A program made the position numbers and the translations under genes. From positions 1 through 29,417 of the forward strand of contig JACQGW010000152.1 of the NCBI GenBank assembly GCA_016199325.1: a stretch of 29,417 nt of DNA, written 5' to 3'. The stretch comes from Chloroflexota bacterium. GTDB taxonomy: Bacteria > Chloroflexota > Dehalococcoidia > JACQGW01. This document shows positions 1-7,500 of this stretch, piece by piece. Positions within the stretch are counted from its first letter, which is position 1, and each line of letters begins with the position of its first letter. Below the pieces are notes generated by a model that was not told where the DNA came from, did not search any database, and saw only the letters and a list, made by a program, of their open reading frames with translations.

Positions 1-104
1 ACCGGCGGCCGTCCACGCAAAACCCTGACGCCCACCCCCCTCGCCGCGCCTTGCGACGCCGGCTTCGACGTGGTACAAGTCCCCTCCAGGAGGTGTCCCC
101 CGCC

Positions 105-1364
105 ATGCCGAAGCATCGTCGCCCGATCGCCGAGGTCCGATCCTCGCCGCCGCCGCCCCGTGAACCGATTGCCGCCGGAACGGCAAAGCCGCGCCCGCGG
201 CCCGCGGTGGCCGGCCCCATCGACGAGGAGTTCCGCGTCGAGGCGCGCATCTTCGGGCGGACCATCGCCGCCCCTGATGCCGTCGTCGCCGCGCTGGCCG
301 CCTTCCTGGGCTCCCGCCTGCTCATCGTCCTGCTTGGCACGGCGATGGTCGGCCTGCTGCCCACCGACAAGAAGCCGGCCTCGCTACTCCAGGCGCTGGC
401 GGCCTGGGATGGGGGCTGGTACCTCGACATCGCGACGAGCGGCTACGTCTGGAAAGGGGCAGCCGTCCAGAGCAACGTCGTCTTCTTTCCCCTCTTTCCA
501 CTGCTCGGCCGGATCGTCGGATTCTTCGACGCCCGCTGGGGCCTCTTCCTGGTCGCCAACCTGGCGTTCTACGCCTACCTGTACTACCTCTACCGGCTGA
601 CACGCGCCGAGCTGGGCACCGCCGCCGCCGGCCGAACCATCGCCTACGCCGCCGTCTTTCCTGTGGCCTTTGTCCTGTCGTCGCTCTACACCGAGTCGCT
701 CTCGTTCGCGCTCGTCGTCGCCTCGATCTACTACGCCCGCGTCCGCCGAAACTGGCCCGTCGCCCTCGCGCTCGGCGCCGGCGCCGCCCTCACCCGACTG
801 GCCGGCGTCCTCGTCGTGCTGCCGCTGGCCTACGAGCTCGTTCGCCAGCGCGGCTGGCGGCCCTCCATCGCCGTGCTCGGGGTCGTCCCCGGTGCGACCG
901 CGCTGTTCGCGCTCTACACCGCGACGATCAGCGGTTCGCTCCTCGCCTTCGTGGACAACCGGGCGTGGGACCGTACATTCACCTGGACCTGGAACAGCCT
1001 GGGCATCGCCTGGGATCTGCTCAGCCTGCCGCCGAGCCGGTACATCGCCGCCATCGCCATCGTCGACATCTTTGCGCTGCTGATCCTCAGCGCGCTCGCG
1101 ATTCTGGCGATCCGCCTGCTGCCGCCGCTCTACTGGCTCTACGCCGTGCCAGTGCTCATCCTCGTCACGACCACAACGCTCGATCCGGCCAGGGGGCTGC
1201 CCACGGCATCCTGGGCCCGCTACCTGATGGCGGCCTTCCCGGCCTTCATGGTGCTCGGTCTGCTCGGCCGCTACCGGATCGTCCACGACCTCGTGCTCTT
1301 CACCTCATGTGGCCTGCTCGGCATCCTCACCCTGTACTTCTTTGCCGGCGTCTGGGTGACATAG
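105..1364 (+). CDS. PIG-V family membrane mannosyltransferase
   Basis: Predicted polytopic membrane glycosyltransferase of the PIG-V/GPI-mannosyltransferase-like family, which uses a lipid-linked sugar donor at the membrane. A proline- and arginine-rich N-terminal tail (about 50 residues) is followed by many hydrophobic segments. The family signatures are present: WDGGWYLDIATSGY (residues 101-114), FFPLFPLL (127-134), the SLYTESLSF stretch (about 193-201) and ALTRLAGVLVVLP (228-240). The length of 419 aa fits bacterial members. I chose the ATG at 105 because AGGAGG lies about 11 bases upstream; an in-frame start at 51 lacks such a site. The acceptor (lipid, protein or polysaccharide) cannot be told. 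It is followed by an inverted repeat and then the S8 protease on the same strand. The family assignment is motif-based and fairly sure; the substrate is unknown. Confidence 0.85.
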   Translation: MPKHRRPIAEVRSSPPPPREPIAAGTAKPRPRPAVAGPIDEEFRVEARIFGRTIAAPDAVVAALAAFLGSRLLIVLLGTAMVGLLPTDKKPASLLQALAAWDGGWYLDIATSGYVWKGAAVQSNVVFFPLFPLLGRIVGFFDARWGLFLVANLAFYAYLYYLYRLTRAELGTAAAGRTIAYAAVFPVAFVLSSLYTESLSFALVVASIYYARVRRNWPVALALGAGAALTRLAGVLVVLPLAYELVRQRGWRPSIAVLGVVPGATALFALYTATISGSLLAFVDNRAWDRTFTWTWNSLGIAWDLLSLPPSRYIAAIAIVDIFALLILSALAILAIRLLPPLYWLYAVPVLILVTTTTLDPARGLPTASWARYLMAAFPAFMVLGLLGRYRIVHDLVLFTSCGLLGILTLYFFAGVWVT

Positions 1365-1376
1365 CGCGGGGCGGGT

Positions 1377-1431
1377 TTGGGGTTTCTGGTTCGAGGGCAT
1401 CGGCGCAACCCCAACCAGAAACCAGAAACCT
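1377..1431. repeat. GGTTTCTGGTT inverted repeat
   Basis: Directly after the mannosyltransferase stop, GGTTTCTGGTT (1381-1391) is mirrored by AACCAGAAACC copies (about 1412-1430), so the transcript could fold into a hairpin. The same words recur after cmk at 22431-22481. It could be a terminator-like element or a dispersed repeat; there is no clear T-tract. Confidence 0.6.
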
Positions 1432-1448
1432 CGTCCCCGGCATACTCC

Positions 1449-1480
1449 TTGCGCTGGCGCGATCAGCCAAACCTCATACT
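1449..1480 (+). promoter_or_regulatory. Weak promoter candidate for S8 protease
   Basis: TTGCGC (1449-1454) and CATACT (1475-1480) lie upstream of the protease. The 20-base spacing is longer than ideal, so this is tentative. It would give a leader of about 30 bases. Confidence 0.25.
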
Positions 1481-1516
1481 GCTTGAACGCGTTTCCGTCT
1501 CGCAAGGAGGGAACGG

Positions 1517-2767
1517 ATGAATGGCAGGCCACGCAGACGGTTGGCCTTGATCGCGCTGCTCCTGTCGCTCGCGCTCATCCCGACGATAGCCGTCGGACGG
1601 ATGGCAAGCGCCAAACCTGTGGCGGCTTTCGTCGCCGGCGAGATCCTCGTCAAGTTCCAGCCGGGCACATCGGCCCAGACGATGGCCGACGTCCACCGAC
1701 AGAACGGCGGCCAGGTGAAAGAGGTCATCCCCGACATCGGCGTGCAGGTGGTGGGCGTCCGCCGGGGCCAGGAGGCGAGCCGCGTCGCCGCTTACCTGCG
1801 CCACCCCGAGGTCGAGTTCGCCGAGCTGAACGGCTACTATGAGGCGATCGACGCGCCGAATGATCCACTGGTGGGGCAGCAGTGGCCGTACAACAACACC
1901 GGCCAGACCGGTGGAACGCCCGGGGCGGACATCGATGCCTTCAGGGCCTGGGACGTGACGCTGGGTGGCGACACCGTCGCCATTGCCATCCTCGACACGG
2001 GCATCGCCCAGGGGCACGAAGACCTGGCCGGCAAAGTCGCCCTGGCGGTGAACTTCACGACGAGCCCGACGACGAACGATCTGTACGGCCACGGGACCCA
2101 CGTCGCCGGCATCGCCGCGGCGCTGACCAACAACGGGATCGGCGTCGCCGGCACCTGCCCGGGCTGTGTCCTGTACAACGTCAAGGTGCTCGGCGACACC
2201 GGGACCGGATCCTACTCCGCGATTGCCAAAGGCATCCGGTGGGCCGCGGACAACAAGGCGAAGGTCGCCAGTATGAGCTTCGGCGGGATGTTCAGCTCCA
2301 GCACCGTCTACTCTGCCGTGAACTACGCCTGGAGCAAGGGCGTTGTGCTGGTGGCCGCCGCCGGCAACAGCAACTCGATCTCGCCGTTCTACCCCGCCGC
2401 CTACAAGAACGTCATCGCCGTCGCCGCGACGGACCACAACGACGCGAGGGCGAGCTTCTCGAGCTTCGGCGCCTGGGTCGACCTCGCCGCGCCGGGGGTG
2501 AATGTTACGAGCACCGTGCCGGTCTCCGGCACGCTCTCGGCGCCGTCGGGCTACAGGGCCGCCTCGGGAACGTCGACGGCGGCGCCGCACGTCGCGGGCG
2601 TCGCCGGCCTCATCTGGTCAACCGGCATTTGCAGCACCGCATCGGCTCGCAACATCTGCATCCGTGACCATCTCGTGGCCACAACCGATCCCATCGCCGG
2701 CACCGGCACGCTCTGGGCCTACGGTCGGCTCAACGCCCACACCAGCGTCGCACCGCCGGCGCCGTAG
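1517..2767 (+). CDS. Secreted S8 subtilisin-like serine protease
   Basis: Exported serine endopeptidase. The N-terminus has an arginine-rich n-region, a hydrophobic core (about residues 9-26) and an A-S-A site (30-32), so a Sec-type signal peptide is likely. Residues about 40-110 form a fervidolysin-like propeptide (starting GEILVKFQPG). The catalytic domain starts near 115 and carries the complete triad: D160 in AILDTG, H192 in GHGTHVAG and S353 in GTSTAAPHVAG. The oxyanion Asn is N284 in AAGNS. The Ser motif has T where most family members have M. Cys214 and Cys217, and two Cys near 374-382, could form disulfides. No C-terminal anchor or extra domain follows, so the 416-aa product is probably released. 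A strong AAGGAGG ends 6 bases before the ATG. It is likely nutritional or processing in role; the target is unknown. Confidence 0.95.
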   Translation: MNGRPRRRLALIALLLSLALIPTIAVGRMASAKPVAAFVAGEILVKFQPGTSAQTMADVHRQNGGQVKEVIPDIGVQVVGVRRGQEASRVAAYLRHPEVEFAELNGYYEAIDAPNDPLVGQQWPYNNTGQTGGTPGADIDAFRAWDVTLGGDTVAIAILDTGIAQGHEDLAGKVALAVNFTTSPTTNDLYGHGTHVAGIAAALTNNGIGVAGTCPGCVLYNVKVLGDTGTGSYSAIAKGIRWAADNKAKVASMSFGGMFSSSTVYSAVNYAWSKGVVLVAAAGNSNSISPFYPAAYKNVIAVAATDHNDARASFSSFGAWVDLAAPGVNVTSTVPVSGTLSAPSGYRAASGTSTAAPHVAGVAGLIWSTGICSTASARNICIRDHLVATTDPIAGTGTLWAYGRLNAHTSVAPPAP

Positions 2768-2931
2768 GGAGAGCGCCTAGAGCGGGGGTCAGGGGCCGGG
2801 GGCCAGGGGCCGGAACCGGAGGTCAAGCCAGGTCACGTCTCTTGGCCTCATCCCCGGCTCAATGTGCTTGCTCACTGGTCTAGCGGCACGAACCGCCGAA
2901 GACGTCGAGGATGGAGCGGTTACGTTGTACG
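2768..2931. other. Convergent gap, G-rich tract, no gene
   Basis: Spacer between the plus-strand protease and the minus-strand end of the defence-like operon. It holds a run of GGGGCC-type words near 2790-2815 and no clear terminator hairpin with a T-tract. I looked here for a copy of the tRNA-Tyr 3' end that would mark the far end of an island and did not see one. Confidence 0.5.
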
Positions 2932-4512
2932 TCACCGCGAAGGTATGTCGGACACGAGGGCCATGAGTTTCGACAGCTGATCGCGGATCACGCGGGCGAC
3001 GCGGCGCAGCCGCTCCTCCGGCGTGGCCGTCTGCGTGATCTGCTGGGACTGTTCAGGGGACATGGCCGACTGCAGCAGTGATCTGCGGAGTCGCCGGGCG
3101 CCCATGTGGCTATCGGGGGTTGGCAACCACTGGCCGTTCCGTTGGATGAACCCTCCGGTGTGGAGCAGCGCGCGAATGGTGCCACGGTGAACTTCGTGCA
3201 TCTGGCGAGTCCGGACGGCGCGAACCAGCTCCGCAAAGGGCAGGCCCTCCGGCGTCCCTTCCAGGATGGTCTGGATTGACTGGCGATAGCTCTCCCCAAG
3301 GCCCCCGCGGAGCTTCGCCAGCTCCTCGACGTCGACCAATCGAGTCTCCTCGTGTTGGACGGCGGCATCGTGACCGACAACGCGGAACGTGAGGATGCCA
3401 GGCATCCACTGGGTCTGGAGACGGGTAGCCGTCTCGCACCAGGCGAGGAAGTCGGCAAGCTGTGGACCGTAGAGGCGATGGACCGCCCGGTCGAGCCAGA
3501 GCCAGAACCGATCGCCGGTCTCAAACCAGATTCCTCGTAGGACAGTCTGGTCTCCCTCCCCGGGCGTCTTCGCCGGATAGACGCCCCGTGCGGCTGCCGG
3601 AACGGGCAGGAAGCCGTTGACCACGTGAGTCGTCCGAAGGGGCATCGTCCAGGTGGCTTGCTCGGGGAGCACACGCTCGACCGATATTCCCGCAAGGACA
3701 TCGTCCTCCGGGCCGACAATCGGCGTCTTTGCCGGAGTGGCGTCCATGCGTGTCTCGACGTCGGGAGCTGCCGGACCCTCGTCTCCATCCTGGGTCAGGA
3801 CCGGCCGGATGCGAAGGGTTCGCGCGGCAGGGCAGCTCGGTATCCCTCGCGCCGGCATCCAGTAGTCCTGCCCGACCCGCCGCACCTCCACAACATCCTG
3901 GAGCCAGGTGCGAACGAATTGCCAGGCACCGCGCTCGCTCGCCTGGCCCCAGCCAAGCTCTCCGAGAGCCTGCGCAATCTGGCCGGCGGTCCATGGCTCA
4001 TCGCCGGCAGCATGCCATTTGTCCAGTAAGAGTGGCGCGAGTGAGTCGAGCGCACGGTGAATCGCGCCGGGAAGGACGATGCGGATCTCGGGCGCGGCGA
4101 GCTGCCACGACCCATCCGGCGAGGTCGTGAAACGATCGTCGACCGGGCAGAACACATGGGATTGCCCGTTCTCGGCGTCGAGTCGCTCCAGCTCCGCGTC
4201 CAGATTGCGGCCGTCCCAGACACCCAGGCTCAGTCGCTCGAAGAGGCGATCGTTCGCCAGCGTCTGGGTGTCCAGGCGCCACTGCGGAGCATGCCGTGCA
4301 TCCGCCTTCCGCGCGACGACGAAACGAGGATCTTCTCGTGCCGACACCTCGTAGCCGGCTTCCCAGAGTGCGGAGAGCGCCTCACGCTCGGTGAACGTTC
4401 GGTGGGACTGCCGCATCCGCTCCACGGCCGCATCCAACAGACGGGACCGCTCTGAGGGACGCCGTGCCGACGCGGCAGGTCGGTCAGGTGCTCTCCCTGC
4501 GTCCCCGGTCAT
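2932..4512 (-). CDS. Multi-winged-helix protein, last gene of operon
   Basis: Function unknown. The 526-aa product has no recognisable enzyme motif. It appears to be built of several helix-turn-helix modules that end in a tryptophan-bearing strand: QWRLDT (about 87-92), GSWQLA (about 143-148), QDYWMP (about 222-227) and NGQWLP (about 469-474). The last module, beginning SYRQSIQTILEG, looks most like a HARE-HTH/winged helix. A low-complexity linker of about 40 residues follows the third module. The first codon overlaps the stop of the exonuclease-helicase gene (ATGA, 4509-4512), so the two are probably translationally coupled. The fusion protein also starts with a small winged-helix-like domain ending in GRWRL, so both may recognise the same DNA or modification. 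A DNA-sensing or adaptor role is inference; the module count is an estimate by eye. Confidence 0.75.
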   Translation of the reverse strand: MTGDAGRAPDRPAASARRPSERSRLLDAAVERMRQSHRTFTEREALSALWEAGYEVSAREDPRFVVARKADARHAPQWRLDTQTLANDRLFERLSLGVWDGRNLDAELERLDAENGQSHVFCPVDDRFTTSPDGSWQLAAPEIRIVLPGAIHRALDSLAPLLLDKWHAAGDEPWTAGQIAQALGELGWGQASERGAWQFVRTWLQDVVEVRRVGQDYWMPARGIPSCPAARTLRIRPVLTQDGDEGPAAPDVETRMDATPAKTPIVGPEDDVLAGISVERVLPEQATWTMPLRTTHVVNGFLPVPAAARGVYPAKTPGEGDQTVLRGIWFETGDRFWLWLDRAVHRLYGPQLADFLAWCETATRLQTQWMPGILTFRVVGHDAAVQHEETRLVDVEELAKLRGGLGESYRQSIQTILEGTPEGLPFAELVRAVRTRQMHEVHRGTIRALLHTGGFIQRNGQWLPTPDSHMGARRLRRSLLQSAMSPEQSQQITQTATPEERLRRVARVIRDQLSKLMALVSDIPSR

Positions 4513-7500
4513 CCCACCACCTCGACGTCAGAGCACTCCGGAAGCGGGACTCCACCGGCCAGGGCGTCACGCCCCTTCTGGGTCATCGCGACGGCCTTGT
4601 ACGCCTGCCTCTGTCGCGGGTCGAAGCGGTCGACAAGCTTGAGATAGCCACCCTCGATGAGGGCGTCGAGGCTGCGCCGCATCCGGTCGCTGCCTGCACC
4701 GGTTCCGGCGAGCTCTCCGAAGTGATCAGACACCCTCGCGGTCTTGCTGAGCAACCGCACCCCTCCGCTGGACGTCGTCTGTGGCACGCCAAGCAGCATC
4801 TTCTCAATCGTCCAGCGACCGAACCAGCCGTCGTGGTCCCGGACGGCGCCGAGAATGGCCAGTGCCGGGTCGACGCTCAGGGGTTCGCCGTAGAGGCGAA
4901 CGCCGGGGTCCCAGGGCAGCTCTTCGTCGGTTGGACTGCACAGATCGCACTTGCCACAGGGCGGCGTATCGGTCCGTCCTGTGAGGTAGTTCACCAGGAA
5001 GGCGCTCCGGCAACGTCCTGCGGCCGGGCGCAGTTGGACGTACTCCAGCATCACCCCCAGCCGCTCCTCGAAGCGCCGGTACCGCTCGGCGAACCGCTGT
5101 TCGATAGCCTCCAGGCGTTGAGCGTCGTCCAGAGAGGACTGAACCATGACCGTGATCCCCCGCTGGAAGGGGCGGTAGATCAGAAGATCACGGCCGCCAA
5201 GCTGGATGAGCAAGGGCTCGACAATCGCAGGGTGGAGGCCCGTAGCCGCGAGGACGTCCGCGGCCCGATAGGTCACCTGACGCTCGGCCGTCGCTCTCAG
5301 CCAACCCAGGAGCGTGCCGGCAACCCGTCGTTCCTCCGAATCGGCGAGCGACGAGACGATCTCCTCGGGCTGCCGGTTCAGAAGGATCGTCGCAAGGGTC
5401 GTGCAGTCGGCCCCCCGGCGAATGAGACCAGCCTCCTCGAAGGCGTAGAGCAGGACCCGGGCAAGGGTCTCCTGAACCCCGGCAATTCGCGCCAGATCGG
5501 CGAGCTCACAGAGCGTCGAGCCATCCGGCAGCGGTGCCGCGCCAGGCAGATTGGGGCCGTCGAGCAGCGCATCGTGGAACTGCCGCACCACGTGGGACGG
5601 CGGGATGCCCTGTCTGGCGAGGAATCGCTCCGTCCGCTGGGTTTGAGGGGAATACAGCAGGATCGCGTAGGCTTCTTCTCCGTCCCGCCCGGCCCGTCCG
5701 GCTTCTTGCGCGTACGCTTCCAGACTGGCGGGGTGATCGTAGTGGAGGACAAACCGAATCTCGGCTTTGTCGACGCCCATACCGAACGCGTTCGTCGCCA
5801 CGACCACCTCCAGCTCGCCCTGCATGAACCGCTCCTGGATCTGATGGCGCTCGGGCGTGGGCAGTCCGCCATGATACGCCTGGGCGGCGATGTTGCGATC
5901 CCGCAGGAGCCGGGCGAACTGCACGGCGTCGCGGCGGGTTGCCACATACACGATGCCTGAGCCCCCGCGAGCTTCGTTTCGGACGAGCTGGTGGACGATC
6001 CCGAGCGCAAGCGTATCGCGATCCTGGCGATTCCTGACCGGGTAGAGGCGAAACACCAGATTGTCGCGCACGAAGTCGCCCGTTCGTGCAACCAGCTCGC
6101 GGCCCGGTCCGCGCTGCCCCATTGAGAGCCGACGGGTGATCTCCTCCTGAACCTGCGGCGTTGCCGTGGCCGTCAGCGCATGCACGGGCAGCGTCCGTCT
6201 GCCGCCTTCGCCGAGCAGCAGGTCGGCGATCTCCAGGAAGTCGGGCCGGAAATCGTGTCCCCAGGTCGAGATGCAGTGCGCCTCGTCGACGACCAACTGG
6301 ACGAGGGGAAGCTGAGGCAGGTAGGCCTGGAACCGGGGATCCCGCAGCCGCTCCGGGGAGACGTAGAGCAGCTTGAGCCTGCCTGCGGCGGCGTCCCGCA
6401 GCACCTCCTCCTGGCTGGCGGCGTCCATGCCGGAGATGAGGGCGGCGACGCAGGCCAGCCCCGGCACCTCACGGAGCTTTTCGACCTGGTCCCGGATGAG
6501 GGCAATGAGCGGCGAGATGACCAGCGTCAACCCCGGCCGAACGAGCGCGGGAAGCTGGTAGGTCCGGCTTTTTCCCGCCCCGGTGGGCAGCAAGGTCAAC
6601 ACATCTCTTCCGGCGAGAACGTCCCGGATGATCGCCTCCTGGCCCGGCCGGAAGCTCCGTTGCCCCCAGATCGCCTCCTGAACGGCAAGGATCCGAGGCA
6701 GCGCAACCCGCTCGAAGTCGGCCTCGGCGACGAACGCAGACGGCAACTGCTGCTCGGCCAGCAGCCTCGCCAGATCCGAAACCGTGGGCGCGGGCAGCTC
6801 CTCCGGGGCAAAGGGGATCCCCATCCACTCGGCGATCCGGCGGAACAGGTCGGCGTCGGATTCGTACCCGACGGTCGGATCGGGGAGGGATCTCAACACC
6901 TCAGCCCGGTAGAGGGCGTTCCGCAGGCGCTTGTCGAGGAGCACGCCTGCACCCCGGTCGGTCGCCGACCGGATCAGCCGACCAAAACCCTGCTTCAGGA
7001 CGGTCACCATCTTGGGAAGGAGGTACTGCCAGAATGGGTTGCCGCCGGCGTCCTCCACGGCGCCCATCCGGGCGGCTTCGACGGGGTCGCCGATACTGGG
7101 ATACGGCAGCTTCTCGAGGAAGACGTACGACAGCGTGGCACCAGGTACGTCGACGCCCTCCCAGAGGGAGCGCGAGCCGAGCAGCGAGCTCTCCTCGACC
7201 TGGCGGAACTCGTCCAGCAGTTGCTGGAGGCTGCCGTGGCCCTGGCAGAGCACCGGAAACCCGGCGTCGGCCATCGGCGCGGCAAGCCGCTCGTAGACGA
7301 AATCACGTCGAGCGTTCGCCGTGAACAGCGCCAGTGCCCTGCCATGGAAGAACGGAATGAACCGCCGCAAGAGGTCGGCGACGGCTTCGGGGAAGTCGCG
7401 CTTCAGGGCCGAATCCCGTGGCGCCGGCAGGTCGTTGGGCAGCATCAAGAGCGCCTGTTCGTGGTAGTTGAAAGCCGGCGGCAGCTCGCACGTGTCGAGC

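Noticed and set aside
384..1286. Minus-strand open frame in the mannosyltransferase gene
   Set aside because: Antisense, Glu/Arg/Gly-rich, no domain; the plus strand has the family motifs and membrane segments.
2768..2931. Far attachment site of the island (copy of tRNA-Tyr 3' end)
   Set aside because: No stretch resembling the T-arm and acceptor end was found here by eye.
4464..5960. Plus-strand open frame of 498 codons
   Set aside because: Antisense to the RecQ part of the fusion and the wHTH gene; no motif, same composition bias.
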